Assembly (NCBI GenBank): GCA_003971905.1
Contig: RSEE01000039.1
Span: 428,501-492,500 of the forward strand
From: Moniliella sp. 'wahieum'
Lineage: Eukaryota; Basidiomycota; Moniliellomycetes; Moniliellales; Moniliellaceae
Direction of reading: 5' to 3'
DNA: 64,000 nucleotides
Shown: positions 23,014 through 35,121 of the stretch, one piece after another
Layout: every line of letters begins with the position of its first letter
Position numbering within the stretch: the stretch's first letter is position 1
Program-made: the position numbers and the translations under genes
Notes under the pieces: generated by a model
Told to the model about the DNA's origin: nothing
The model's database searches: none
What the model saw: the letters and a program-made list of their open reading frames with translations, nothing else

Positions 23014-23348
23014 GCACGGCCCAGGTCCAGACCGCCGCCTCGTCCGCCGCGTTTGGCTTGCCGGGCCAAGGGCCGCTGCTGCGGCCGACCCAGGCGCGGT
23101 GCCCGCAAGACGGCACGTTTTTGGCTTTGTAAATGCATGTTGCTGCCATCTGCCCCCGCGTGCTGGCCATCGGGATGGTTCCCGGTCACGTGGGCCTCCC
23201 TCCCCGCGCTCCTCCCATAGCCCCTGAGTAGGAAAGGATAGGTACTACTATAGTCCGTGGCGGTAGGCGTCCGAGGACAGTAGGATTGCACTACCCCCCC
23301 CCCCCACCCCACCCCTGCCCCTTTCCCTATCTTTCATCCACGACGACG
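23014..23348. other. Short intergenic region downstream of SWI3
   Basis: About 330 bp. It may include an alternative SWI3 C-terminus up to 23132. It has a C run near 23294-23306 just before the next start. Nothing else is seen. Confidence 0.4.
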
Positions 23349-25060
23349 ATGAGCCAGGACGAACAGCAAGCTGCACCTCGTGCCGCCAGTGGCGAGCGGG
23401 GTGTGGATCTGCATGCGCTCCTGGGTCTAGCTTCCAATCTGCTGGCCCACACCAAGCGGGCGCCTCGGCCGCGACGAGCAGCAGCTCAACAGGTAGCCCC
23501 GGTACTTCTGCCCCTGCGTCAGTGCCGGCCGCCGCCCGGCCGCCAGCACCTCCAGTCGACGTGAGCAAGGTGGTGAGCACACTAGCCTCGCTCGTCGCCA
23601 GCCACACGGCCGGTGAGGGTAGGACTGCTAGCGCCAGTGCGGATGCTAGTAGTGCTAGTGCTGGTGCGACCACTGCGCCCGCTCCAACGGCAACCGATGC
23701 GGGGGTGCAGCTGCGGCCCCACCGGCGTCCGCGTCCAACATGCAAAACTGTCTTGCACCTTCTTTCCTCGGTTGTGGCAGCAGCCAGTTCGCGTGGGCCG
23801 GCGGCCACAAGTACAAGCGCAAGTACAAGTACAAGCACAAGCACAGGTACGGGTACGGCCCCTACTGGTGCCCTTTCGTCCGCCGCGACGGAAGAAGCAC
23901 CGGCCGCCGCACCAGCAGGTGCTCCAGCGCCCGGCGGGGCTGGCGGGCGGACCTCAGTGCGCTTCTAGCTGCGGCGATGACACATGTGAGCCAGGCGGGG
24001 CAAGCGTTTTTGAGTGCCGGGGCCGAAGGAGGGGGAGCGGGGCTGGCGGAGGCGCAGGAGCAACAGGTACAAGTGCAGGTGCAGGTACAGGAACAGGTGC
24101 AGCATCCAGCACGAGTGGAAGCACGGTGAGTAAGTTGGTCAACTTGGCTGTGCACCTGGCCATGGCCAAAGCGGGTGCCGGCAGGGGAGGTGAAAGTGAG
24201 AGTGGGGCGGCACCTGCCCCATCCACAACTGGTGGAGGGAACAGCAAAGTGGACCTTCCCAGCTGGTTTCCATTGCGTCTTCCCTCAAACGAGGTGCAGC
24301 GCCGGCGGGGCCCCGTGCTGCCGAGGCCACTGCGGCAGCGGCCGAACCATGCACAGGGAACGATCCCGTGCAAACAGGCGCAGGAGCGACCCAAGAGGCC
24401 ACAAGCGCGAACGAGCACGGGACGTGCAAAGGGGAGCCTAGTACCCATGTCTTCTCACCGCCGCCGAGTCCTCTTGTCGCGCGAGACGGAGTGGGCGGCA
24501 GGGACCGCCGGTGGCCGTGGAGTCGTTGCAGCGAGCGCACAGTCGTACGTTGGACTCGTCGATCCCAACAGGTGAAGGTGAAGGTGTTAGTGCAGGACAT
24601 TGGGGGGGCGGCAGCAGTGCAGGCGCTCGAGTCGGTGTTGGAGAAGAAGTTGGGCGATGCTGAGGCTGGGATCCAGACCAACTTGTACGGTGTCTCCCTG
24701 GATGTGGGGTGCTGTGAGCGGAGGGGGCGAGGGGAGAAGAGAGCTAACTGTATTATGTGTGCAACGACAGGGTGGCGTACGCGATGGGCCATGCGTCCGA
24801 CTTGTTTGACCAAAAGGCAAGGGAGGGTGCTGTCCAAGGTACCAAGAACGAAGCGGTAGAAAAAGCGGGCGAGTATGTGCTTCGTTTGCTCGAGGTGTGT
24901 CTCTTTCTTCCTTCTCGTTCCTCACTTCTCGGTTTGTGTGGGTTTTCGAGGATTCTGACTGCGGGCACGGTGGGAGATAATAGGCTACGCAACGACGGAC
25001 GAGACGACGACGAAGAGCCCAAGCGCCACGGACGCGGTTGAGAAGCCGGCAGCCAAGTGA
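23349..25060 (+). CDS. Unknown protein with repeated short amphipathic helices
   Basis: I do not recognise a family. The start is ATG 23349 (MSQDEQQAAPRAASGERG). At least six related helices of about 18 residues recur, separated by Ala/Ser/Thr/Gly linkers: VDLHALLGLASNLLAHT, VDVSKVVSTLASLVASHT, KTVLHLLSSVVAAASSRG, ADLSALLAAAMTHVSQAG, TVSKLVNLAVHLAMAKAG and, near 24260-24290, QLVSIASSLKRGAA. The C-terminal part is less repetitive: VKVLVQDIGGAAAVQALES, a split exon with YAMGHASDLFDQKAREG, and a last exon ending in TDAVEKPAAK at TGA 25058-25060. Introns lie at about 24704-24771 and at 24895-24983. Frame changes occur near 23500, 23720, 23950 and 24270. Tandem helices could pack as a solenoid or bind membranes; this is inference. 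Confidence 0.6.
24895..24983 (+). other. Intron in the helix-repeat gene
   Basis: 89 bp, GTGTGT donor and AATAG acceptor. It joins YVLRLLE to GYATTDETTTKSPSATD with an open frame to the stop. Confidence 0.65.
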
Positions 25061-25593
25061 AAGTCCTGCCCTCTCTCCTCTCATTCAATCTTCGACTCTC
25101 ACAGGGGTTGCCCACACTATGCCACAACTGTGTGTGGCATATATAAAACCCCCCATGTTGATGTTTCTTTTTCTTCTTCTTTCTCGGAGCCAATGCCCCT
25201 CTGTCCTCTTGTCCCAGTCCCTCCGCCTTGTGTGGGACATGCGATGAACTCGACGAACGTCTGTTGGAAGACAACATTATAGTGGGTAGCGAGTTGTGCC
25301 TCGTGGCTCATGGACTGATCATGCCTGAAACGGGCTGAGGATCCGGCCTGCTGAAGACGCTCGGGGCGGGAAAGGTACGCGAGGGTGACGCGTGACGCAG
25401 GATCGAACCACCTATGATGATGCACCGCCGCGAGCGGCCCAATTAGATCTTAGATCTTAGGCCCGCATCAGTTTCGTTTCCTGGGCAATTGATTCGTTGC
25501 ACCCCGCCGCCAAGTACAAGTGCGCCAAGGATACCCGCCAGCGCGTCGCCCCTGTCCCCCACCGCTGCCTCGACCTCGACCTTCTTTCTGTGC
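25061..25593. other. Intergenic: permease promoter
   Basis: No gene is supported. A plus-strand ATATATAAAA box lies near 25138-25147, about 450 bp before the permease start. A duplicated AGATCTTAG occurs near 25445-25460. Confidence 0.4.
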
Positions 25594-27807
25594 ATGGACC
25601 ACCCTCCCGTCCACCTCACTGGACAGGGCATCTTCACCCTCGTCGTCGTTCTCATCTTTGCCGCGCTAATCGTCAACTACCCCTACCCCCTCACTCTTCC
25701 GCTCCCGCTGCCCCATGCGCCTGGCTCCCCCACGCCCTGGATCCATCTGCGCCTCAACGTCGTCACTGCCCCACTGACCGGTGCTGTCCTGCTGTCCATC
25801 GCACAGGTCCTTAAGGCGCCTGCATGGCGGGATGCCGTCGTGGGCTGGAACAGTGGCATTTCCCCCTGGGACGTGCTGGCGCTCTTCTTTGCCCTGGCCT
25901 ACATGGCGGTGAGTGTGGAGGCCTCAGGTCTGTTCCGCGCTGCAGCGTGTGGGTCGTCAGGCTGGCTGGCCCCTCGCCGGGCAAGGCGGCGGCAAAGGGC
26001 TGCACCGACTGTTTCTGGGCCTCTACGCGTTTTGGTGGCTGCTTGGCGCGTTTGCTGGGAACGATGCGGTGATCATCTCAGGGTCGAGCTTTGTTGTCCA
26101 TCTCGCCCGCTCGGCGCAGATGGACGCGGCATGGGCCAACGCATCGGCCTGGGCCCAGTTCACCGCAGCCAACGTGGCGTCTGCCGTGCTCGTGTCGGGC
26201 AACCGACCAACTTGGTCGTCGCGCAGAGTTTCCACTTTTCGTTTGCCACGTACTCGGCGCATATGCTACTGCCGTCGCTGGCGGCCGCGGCGGCGGCCCT
26301 GGCACCCATCATGCTCATTGGCTCTCTCCCCTCCCTGACGCCCTCGGGCGCATCCACCTTTCTTCCTTCGCCCGAGAAGAAAGAGGAGATGCCCCCCGTT
26401 TCTGCCACTGCTTCCACAGGCACGCTTGGAGGCGAACGGGATCCATCAGACCCTCCTCGTTCCCCCCCCGTGCTCCGATGTCGAGCGCCCTACGCCTTCG
26501 GTGGAGCCGTGCCGCAGGTAGATGTACAAGCGGCCGTGGTATCGAGTTCAGTGTTGATCGCGACGCTGGGCGCGTTGATTGGCACCTCGGTCAGCGGCGC
26601 CGGCGTGCACGTCACGTTTATTGCTGCGCCTGGGGCTGGGATTTGTTTGGTGCGCGACGTGGTGGCCGACTGGACCAGCGCACGCCAGCGTCAACCCCCT
26701 CTGTACCCCGCCTGCCTCTCCTCCGCCCGACCCGATCGATCCGGCCACTGCCACTACGACGCGCCCTGCGGCAGCCGAGCCGGGCCACGCAGACCAGACA
26801 CGACTCTCCCTGCCCATCCCGCACAGCCCCAGACTATGCAACGAACTCCCTCCCTCTCCCGTCTCAAGAGCATGGACATTGTCGAGCTCGCTCCGCTCAA
26901 TTTGCGCGAATCCGGGCCCAGCGCACCGCGCCGCGCAATACGTGACTCTCCCAGCGTGGCGGTCCCCGCGTCGGCCTCTTCTTCGCAGCTACCGTGGCGG
27001 CACCCGAGCCGGCGCCAGCTGCCGCGGCAGGCGGGGTGGCAAGCAGGGTGGTGGACCTTGTGCAGCGCCGGGCGGCGCAGTGGGGGCACAGCTGCAATCG
27101 GGTGTGCTGGGTGGTCGTGGGCCCGATTGTGTGTTCGCGCTGGGGCCGCGGGGTGGCGCACGCCTACGCCGCCTGGGCAGGGGAGGGAGGGGTGAGAGAT
27201 CGGGTGGTACGCCGGTTTCCGCGAACGAGCTACGTGGTAGCGGGCAACCGTGGGCATTGTTGCCGTTTGCGTATGGCGTGTTTGTGCTCATCTCGGCGTT
27301 GCGGCAAGCGCGGGTAGTGGACTTGTTGGGCGAAGGGCTGGGCAAGGCGATTGGACGGACGATGGTGGACAAGGCCGGGCAGCGCTCCTACCCCTCCGGT
27401 CGGTCGTGATGGCCAGCCTGCTGATGGGCAGCGTGGGCACGGTGCTGTGCTGCTTGGCCGGGACCAACATTGGGGCGACGTTGCTGCTGGCACAGGCACT
27501 GCAGAGCGCGTCCTACCGCGCCCACGTCCAGCCCGACGGGCCCAGCAGCAGCTCAATTCCGGGCCTAGAACGCGTGGAGCGGGCGGGGCAGTACTCGCTG
27601 GCATTGGCCGGCAACATTGGTGCGTTGGCCGGCACGCCGGCAGCGTCGCTGGCTGGCTTGCTCTGGACGCAGGCGCTGGCGCATGAACACGTGCAGGTGG
27701 GCCGGGGGCAGTTTGCGAGCTACTCGCTGCTGACGTTTCCGCTGGCGCTGGTGGTGGGGGCGCTGGTGGTGGTGGGGACGGTGGTGGTGACGCTTGGGGA
27801 TGGCTAG
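25594..27807 (+). CDS. ArsB/NhaD-type ion transporter (citrate/arsenite/Na+ permease superfamily)
   Basis: A multi-pass permease of the ion transporter superfamily that includes ArsB and NhaD. Diagnostic pieces are LGAFAGNDAVIISGSSFVVH, AANVASAVLVSGNPTNLVVA and SFATYSAHMLLPSLAAA (about 26030-26300). These match the first half-repeat, where N-D-A-V and G-N-P-T-N are typical. In the second half come LAGTNIGATLLLAQAL and ALAGNIGALAGTPAASLAGL (about 27450-27670), the matching motif of repeat two. A disordered cytosolic loop lies at about 26310-26480 and about 26700-27000. The start is ATG 25594 (MDHPPVHLTGQ), with 25489 as an alternative. The stop is at 27807. Frame changes occur near 25930, 26200, 26680-27200 and 27390. 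Substrate (arsenite, Na+/H+ or organic acid) cannot be read from sequence. Confidence 0.75.
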
Positions 27808-28635
27808 GCCGAGGTGGGGGGGGGGCTAACCTATACCCACACGGAGGAGGATGGATACTTGGGCAATGGATGAAACAGGGTGCCACGGGAATGGCAATGA
27901 CTACTGAGGTTGATGAGGTTGATGAGGTTAATGAGGAGCCGACTGCACGTGACCAGGAGCAACGGCGGTGGACGGGCGAGTATCTACAGGCTGGACCCTT
28001 TGGATGTGGCCATGCTCCAACCAGAACATGCCCAGCCACGCAGCCCAGCCACAGGTTATGCCACAGGGCCCCCGTGCCCTAACCCACCCCGCGCTGGTTG
28101 CCCGAACAGGCAGGCAGCCATGCATCACCCGGTCACCCGATGGCGCGCTAAGCGGATGGGCCGCCGCATGCCCAGACCACGCACCGCCACACTGGCGCTG
28201 TGCCCCGGTCATGCGCGTGCTGAGACCGGCCACGCGCCGTTTTTTATATGCTCTCCTGCCACGCCAGCCGCACCAGCCAGTGTCCCAAATATCCATCTCC
28301 ACCCACCCCGGCCTGCCCGGCGCCCAGCACGGCGCCACTCTCGCGCCCCTGCTGTCCCCAGAGTTGCCGCCTTTGGGCGGCCCACGCCTCCGACAGCGCG
28401 CCATCCAGCCGCTTCTTAAACGCGCCCGCCGCCCCATTCTCCTCCCCCCCCCCGCCCCCCACCGCCTCGCCTCGCCTCGCCTCACCTCCGCCCGACCCCA
28501 CTCCTCTGCACGCTGGACGTGTCCCCCCCCGCAGCCTGGTGCTCCTTCGGCCTGGTGCCTCACAACCTCTCCTCTTGCTCTCCCCCCTTGTCCTCCCCCT
28601 TGTCCCCTCTGGCCCGGTGCCCTCCTCGTTTCACA
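27808..28635. other. Intergenic: chitinase promoter
   Basis: An 830 bp region without a convincing gene. It is C-rich from about 28260 to the start codon, with a TTTATATG box near 28241-28248. Confidence 0.4.
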
Positions 28636-30230
28636 ATGCGCCTCCTTACCCTTGTCCTTGCCGCCCTCTGTGCCGCCTTCTGTGTCGCCGCCTCCCACGG
28701 TGCGCACCCGGCGCAGTCCCCCTTGGTCGACCGTCATCCGCGCCGCCGTGGGCGCCAATGCCGTCCACACCGCGCTTCCTCCTCCGGCGTCCCGTCCCCT
28801 CCCCCACCTCTTCTTCCTCGGGCTGGTCCCGCTCCTCTTCGCTCTCCTGGACCTCGTCGTCGTCCCCACTCGCATTCGCCCTCGTCGAGCTCCACTTCTG
28901 TTGCGCCTACTCTCTCCCGCTTCCTCCTCGGGCGGACAGCACTGGGCCAGTGAATCGGCTTCCAAGTCCCGCTCCCGCTCCCGCTCCCGCTCCCGTCCTT
29001 GGGGGAGCAAGTCATCTTCGTTGTCGTCGTCGGCGTCTTCTCACCCCCACCAGCCTCGTGGGGCTCAGGGTCCGGATCTGGCTCGGGTTCTGGCTCCAGC
29101 TCCAGCTCTGGCTCTGGTTCTGGCTCAAGCTCGGGCTCTGGCTCTAGCTCTGGCTCTAGCTCCGGTTCAAGCTCGGGGCCGGGCTCGGGCAGTGGCTCCG
29201 GGGGTACGGGATCGAATGGCAACTCGATTTTTGCCGCGTATGGTGACTTGTGGCAAACGAACGGCGTTCCCCCTACGCCGCCCAAGGGGTTGACGCACTA
29301 CATCCTGGCCTTTTGGACTTCGACTTCGGGTCCGTTGGATAACGCGCTGGCTTGGGCCCAGACCAGCCCGGCCCAACGCAAGCAGATCAAGCAGACCTAT
29401 GCCAAGGCGGGTATCAAGATTCTCGTTTCGGCCTTTGGCTCGACCGACTACCCCCTTCTTTCGGGCCAGGATGCTACGCAGACGGCCAATAAGCTGGCGC
29501 AATTTGTCAAGCAATACGACTTGGATGGGGTGGATGTGGACTATGAGGATTCGGCCTCGTTCATGGACGGCAGGGCAGTGCCGTGGTTGGTGACACTGCA
29601 AAGACGCTGCGGAAGCACTGCCGGAAGGCAAGTATGTCATTACCCATGCGCCGCAAGCGCCCTACTTTAGCTCGCAATGCCAGTGGGGCGCGGGGTACAG
29701 CAAGATTTACAGCCAAGTGAAGGACACGGCGCCGATTGATGCCTTTTTGGTGCAGACGTACAACCAAGGTGCGGGGATGTACGAGACGTGCAACAATCTC
29801 CTCCACACGTCTGCCGGTACCTGCCCTGGCTCGTCGATCTTTGAGATTAGCAACAACGAGCACGTTCCTCAGCAGTTGGTCGTTGGCAAGCCCGCCACGA
29901 CGGCGGATGCGTCGAGCGGGTACATGACCCCCCAAACCCTGGGCAAGTGTCTTTCTTCGGCACGCACCCAGGGCTGGCGACGCAGGCATGGCGTTTTGGC
30001 AGTATCCCCATCTCACCCCAGCCATGTTGCAAACTGCCAAGCAGCGCCGCAGGGTGGTAATAGATCCGGGTGGTTTATCCTTCGAGAATCGTATCCACAA
30101 TGCCCTGGTGGCACGTTGCCGTCCCTTGCCCTCTGTCGGCCCGGTTGATCCGAGGCTTGTACCATCTCTATGGCCATCGGCGACCCTTGCCGGCGACGGT
30201 TTCCTTTTGGTCTTCTTTAGGCAGTACTAG
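28636..30230 (+). CDS. Secreted glycoside hydrolase family 18 (chitinase-type)
   Basis: A secreted GH18 enzyme that cleaves chitin or related GlcNAc polymers. The signal peptide is [21 protein letters not shown] Gly/Ser-rich linker (about 29060-29220) precedes the catalytic domain. That domain opens [14 protein letters not shown] and holds [22 protein letters not shown] and the family catalytic motif DGVDVDYE (about 29525-29548), which fits DxxDxDxE with the acid Glu present. [25 protein letters not shown] and, near 29985, [13 protein letters not shown] follow; these are expected strands of the TIM barrel. Frame changes lie near 28730-29040, 29570 and 29960. The 3' end is uncertain because the frame after the last conserved block runs to 30230. 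Confidence 0.85.
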
Positions 30231-31358
30231 CATATGTAGCGGTAGTACTACACCTTCGCTCTGCTCATTTGCTCCTTCGTTGCCTTGTTTCCCCCTGTCC
30301 TAAGTATTGCATTATGAGAGGGTACCCGTTTGAGCGCCCATCTCCCGACGCTGGGCAGAAAGCAGACAAGCCGCCCTACGGCAACAACACCCGTTGCCCC
30401 TAACATACTATAGTGCCAAAATGGCAGGAGAAATAACGGGTCGAGACAAAGACATGCTAGCGTTTGCGACGGAGAGAAAAAGGAGTGAGGGTACTGGACG
30501 GCAGCTCGGATCTCGGCGAGGATCGGATCGCTCCATGTGATCCTCCCATTGGACTGGGTGGGCTACTTAGCACGCAGTAGAACCGCCATTTGTCGCGAGA
30601 TTGTGACAACACTGGTATAGTCTGGGAGAACACGACAGTTAATCCTATCCCTAGTCGCCGCTCTCCGTGGTGAAATGACCTAGCACAAGGAAAAAGACAT
30701 GAGCGGTAATCTGCCTCGTATTAGCCTAGATCTCCGTCTTCCATCTCGCTACTAGAGGGGAGGGGCCCTTCCGAAAAGGGTCGATCTAGTCTCCAAATCA
30801 GACCCGGTTACGTTTCCAGTCCTATTGTGCGCTTTGTGGCACTCTTTCATGTCAATGATCATCAAGTACCCTAGTGACAAGAGTAGTTGGTCGCTAGCCG
30901 GTCCAGCCCGCACCTATCCTGGTGATCTCATCATCCCTCATGTGGAGGGAAAGCCGAGAACGTGAGGGAACCAAAAAGCGGTGATTCGTTTTTTTACCAA
31001 GGGCCAGGACATAGTAGCTCGCGCGCGCTATGCTTTTGTATGGTGGGCGGATGGGACAACATTGTACGGGATGCAGGGCACAGGGCGCCGAATCGAACGA
31101 TGGAGAGATGAGAAGCAAAAGTGTGGAGCGATTACCGAGAGCAAGCGGCGGAAAAAGAGGGAGGGCACGTCCGTTTTGCTTGTCAGGATCTTGTTGCCAA
31201 AGGGAGAACCTACCGACGACAGATGGTGCCTGGTTCTATACCGATCCATCTTGTTACACACAGCCTTCAACCTTCACCCCACCCCACCCGTTCTGCAAAA
31301 ACCATAGACGCAAGGTATAGATGAGCAAAGCATATGTGATGCAGATGATCGGCCCCTT
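30231..31358. other. Intergenic between two converging genes, no gene seen
   Basis: 1.1 kb between the chitinase and PPR 3' ends. It is less GC-rich than its neighbours. No coding frame, tRNA or known RNA is recognised. Confidence 0.5.
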
Positions 31359-33710
31359 TTACAATGCCAACGGCTCGCCACTGATCAGCTGGGGCGGCCG
31401 CTGCTGCGCCCGGCCCAGATTGATCCAATCGCGTGCGGTCAAGCCAAGGGTTTGGAGGTACTCGGTCTTGGGCATGGGGGCGCCCGAGCGTTTCATCTCG
31501 AGCAACAGGTCGCGCCAACCGGGGGTGGAGCGATGAAAGAGATAGAGGATCAGGGACAGGTAGGTGGAAAACGTGAGGTACAGACCACTCTGCCGTGCGC
31601 CGCGGTGAAGCTGGAGCGCACGCGACGTGTCCTGCAACCGGAGCGCAAGGTGGATCAGACGTTCGTACGTCGTGCTGGTCCACTGCTTTGGTCCGCTCGT
31701 CGGTCCCCGGACGGGGAACTCGGTCTCGAGCGAAGGTGGCTCGGCAAATGTGTTGGCCAGCAGCGCTTCGGCCGCAGGTCGGTCACCGAGCTCGACAAGC
31801 GCCAAGAGTGCGGCATTGTACGTATGGATCGTAGGCGTGACTCGGACAGGGGGACTGTCGGCGGGGGGCCTGCGCATCACACCGTACAGACGCTGGGCAT
31901 GGCGGAGCACTTGGAGTACCCGCGCCGGCTCGGAGGAAGAGGTGATGGCTTTGAGAATCGCATTGAGCACGATAATGTCCAAGCCGCCTTGGGGTGGCGG
32001 CACCTTGCCCACTGTATACATGGCTCGGATCGCATCGTCAATCCGTTGCTCCCCGCCTTGATCCGCTCGTCTTTGGCGGGGTTGATCCGCTGCCCGGTAA
32101 ACAAGGCCGAGTCCAGTTCGTTACCGTACTTGGAGTTGAGTGCGTCCGAGATCATGTCCTCCACCTTCTCGTCCAGTCCCACACCAGCCCGACGCGCCAT
32201 GGCAAGCGTACGGAAGGCATCTTCCCATCGATGGGCGTGAATGTAGGCCTCAAAGAGAGGCATTACGTGCCAGTCCTGAAACTGATTCTGCTTGAGCTGC
32301 AACACCTTGGCAAACGCTCGTTCCGCCATGGTGCACGACCGTTCCGTCCTGCGGCCTCGAGCACCAAGGTGGCCAGGCCCTCGTGGATTTCGACTTGGCG
32401 GTTGCTCAGCACTTTCCACCCCAGCACAATTCCCGGCATCTAGAGGCGAGTGATGGTCAGTGCTCCACCCTAGGCTGCGGGCAGGAGGGAGACGTACAAA
32501 GTGAAGATCAGCACAGGTGCGTAACAGAGCGAGCCAAGAGGGGGATGGGAGAGACTTCGCCCATACTAGCGATGCAGATCCGGCAAAAGTCATAGGCCAA
32601 TCCGGGCTCGCGGAAGAAAAGGAGCGTGTTGAGGAAAGTTTCTCTGCACTCGGGCAAGAGCCAGTCTGGATCGAGGCAGGATAGTTGCCCTGCTGACGAG
32701 CGCGAATGGTGACCAAGCCCAGCAGGGCAAGCGCAAACTCGGCATTGTGGGTGGACGAAGCCAATTTGGCCAACGCTTGGATCGTCTCGGGGGTCCAATT
32801 GGCCACGTAGCTGGGGTGGAACAGGCCCCCAAAGGGCGGGAGGTCCGCATCTTTTCCTTCGAAGCGCAGCTGCGGCACCACGGGCGGCGAAGGCGGGGCC
32901 ATCCTAGCTTGCAGTTCTTCGTCCGGCGGCAGTTGCGCAATCATATCCATCACTTCGACCGCAAACAGGGGGTTCTTACTCTTGGCGGCAGCCTCAAGAG
33001 CCTTGTTGAGCTCCACCACGGTCGGCGGCATCTCAGCCCGCTGCATGTCGGCCAGGATGATGCGGGCGTTGCCCGACGAGCCTTGCTCGGACGCCAGGTC
33101 CAAAAGAGCGCCAAACACGTCGCGGGACCACGGCACCCCTAGCTCGGCAACCGGCACTTCCTCAGCGGCACACCCAGCTCGTTGGACCGGTCCACGCTGC
33201 GCACCCAAATGACCTCCTGCAACAGCTCGTAGAGAACAACGCATCGGTCGGGCGGCCCACGCGGGCCTCCTGCGCCAGGGCGTCGAGCAAGACAGCAACG
33301 TCGTCTTCACCAGCCTGTCGTGGGTCCCACGAGCTGGTCCATGGGTACTTTGTACGCACTTCCTCCGACGGCTCGCCGGGCGTTGGGGGGGTGTGGTCGG
33401 GCAGGGCGCGGGCGCGGCGGACGCGGACGCTGGGCGCGCCCTGGGCGACGGGAGGGAGACGTTGGGGCAGGTGGATCTTTCGGGAGCTGAAGATGCGCAG
33501 ATGCGAGTTGTCGGGCTCGCGGTGTGGGTCGAGCTTGCGGCGGCGGCGGGGGCGGGGTGGGCGGAGCGGGCGGCGCAAAGGCAGATCCTTCGGGGAGAGA
33601 GATGGGCGCGGCGGGCGGGCAGCGCAGCCGGGGACGCTGGTCGAGAGCGGGCGCAGGCACGGCGGGGCAGCCAGCACGCGCCTGCGCACAGCAAGGCGGA
33701 GGGGCAGCAT
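31359..33710 (-). CDS. Mitochondrial pentatricopeptide repeat (PPR) protein
   Basis: A helical-repeat, RNA-binding organelle protein. The start at 33710 opens MLPLRLAVRRRVLAAPPC then LRPLSTSVPG, an Arg-rich targeting peptide without acids. PPR-like helix pairs appear at several places. These are FGALLDLASEQGSSGNARII (near 33100), VELNKALEAAAKSKNPLFAV (near 33000), QALAKLASSTHNAEFALALL (near 32750), MPLFEAYIHAHRWEDAFRTL (near 32230), TIHTYNAALLALVELGDRPA (near 31800) and TYERLIHLALRLQDTSRALQ (near 31640). Introns or frame changes break the reading near 33190, 32700-32440, 32350 and 32050. The C-terminus ends QLISGEPLAL at 31359. It may act in mitochondrial RNA processing or translation, but the target is unknown. 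Confidence 0.75.
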
Positions 33711-34021
33711 GGCCCGCTGGGCTGGGGGGGGGAGGCAAGGAGGAGGCAGGGGGAGGCAAGGGGAAGCAAGCAGAAGCAAGGGGGAGCAAGCAGAAGCAAG
33801 GGGAGACAAGACAGGCAAAAAAAAGGCCAAGGTGCTCGTTTCGGAAGCTCTCCAAGTAAACTACAGCCCCTCAAATTCGGGGCGGAAACAAAGCCACCGA
33901 GCGTCCAACCCCCGTGGAGTGAGTGATTCCGCTGCCTGCATTTTATTTCGAGTGGCGCTTCCTCTCTCCCCACTCGTGCAGCTCGCTGGCCCCCCTGCTC
34001 TTCTGCTGCACCGCTCGCGCC
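33711..34021. promoter_or_regulatory. Bidirectional promoter region of the PPR and oligoribonuclease genes
   Basis: 311 bp between two divergent start codons, both opening mitochondrial targeting peptides. A purine-rich stretch (GGAGGCAAGGGGAAGCAAG repeats) fills about 33730-33820. Confidence 0.5.
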
Positions 34022-35121
34022 ATGGCCTCGCGCTTCCTGCTCCGCCCAACCAGAGCCCTTCGCCTGTCGGATCCCGGTAGATTGGTTCCGGCCTGCCCTC
34101 GCTCCCTTCCAGCACCCCGCCTGCTCTCGTCCACATCTCAGCCGCCTGCAGAGCCCCCCAGCCCAGCCTCCCCGGTACCCGCCCTTGCGCAGCAACCCGC
34201 CACCCCCACTGCGACCGAGCCTGGACCTGCCCTCGCCAATCCTATCCGCCTGCCTCTTCCGCCTTCCCCCCACCCCCTCCAGTCAAGCCATGTCTAAGCA
34301 AGCGGCAAAAACCGCTTGTCTGGATCGACTGCGAGTATGTCTCTCCTGAGCAGACTTGCCCACACGCGCGGGAAACTAACGTGCGGCACTTAGGATGACG
34401 GGCCTTGACCCAGATAAGGACCAAATCCTGGAGATTGCAGTGATTGTTACGGATGGCTTCTTGGTTCCGACCGATCCCGGGCTGACCTATACCATCCTCA
34501 CCGAGCCTGCGGTACTGTCCCAGATGGACGAGTGGTGTACCAAGACCCATAACGAGACGGGCTTGGCGGCAGCGTGCCAGGACCCACAACAGTCGCTTAC
34601 GTTGGAACAGGCACGAGAAGGGGTGTTGAAGTACATTACAGACCGCGTGAATGAGCCCAAGATCGCCTCTTTGGCTGGCAGTTCGGTCCATTTCGACTTG
34701 GCGTTCCTGCGCCGATCGTTTCCTGCGGTACGTGCTTCCTGGTGGTTTCTGCGGGTGGATGGGCGGCTAACAGACCCGATGACACTGCGGCAGGTGGTGG
34801 AGTATCTTCCTTACCGCATCGTGGATGTCTCCTCCATTTTCGAGGTCACCCGTCGCTGGTTCCCCAAGCAGCAGTGGCGTTCAGTCAGAAGGACAAGGCA
34901 GAGTACGGCCCTACAGGCACTGGGCACCGCGCTATCACGGACATTCGCTACTCGATCCGCCGTACGTTTTGGTTCTGTTTTGTGTTGGTTGTGTGTGGGT
35001 TGGGGGCCAGTACTGACTGTATACAGTGCTAGAGTGGTACCGCAAAGCCATCCTGACTGGCTCGCCGGCCACTCCCACTCCGACGGGCACTGCGGCCGCC
35101 GACACTGCGCCACAGAGGTAG
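34022..35121 (+). CDS. REX2: Oligoribonuclease (REXO2-type DEDDh 3'-5' exonuclease), mitochondrial
   Basis: Degrades very short RNA oligomers to mononucleotides; REXO2-type enzymes act in mitochondria and cytosol. The N-terminus MASRFLLRPTRALRLSD looks like a targeting peptide. A 59 bp intron at 34335-34393 splits the first catalytic motif, giving WIDCEMTGLD (D-x-E). Next are DQILEIAVIVTDG, SQMDEWCTKTHNETGL and LAGSSVHFDLAFLRR (second Asp). A second intron is at about 34729-34792, then EYLPYRIVDVSSI and RRWFP. HRAITDIRYSI carries the His and last Asp. A third intron ends near 35027, and EWYRKAIL closes the domain, with TAG at 35119-35121. Frame changes lie near 34290 and 34880. All five DEDDh residues are present. 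Confidence 0.9.
34335..34393 (+). other. Intron in the oligoribonuclease gene
   Basis: 59 bp, GTATGT donor and TTAG acceptor, splitting a Glu codon so that WIDCE continues into MTGLD. Confidence 0.85.

Noticed and set aside
25381-25430. Possible tRNA T-arm (GGTTCGATCC on the minus strand)
   Set aside because: The flanking bases do not form a T stem, and no anticodon arm or acceptor stem could be found.
25441-25461. AGATCTTAG duplicated here and again near 63140
   Set aside because: Too short to distinguish from chance; no longer shared sequence surrounds the two sites.
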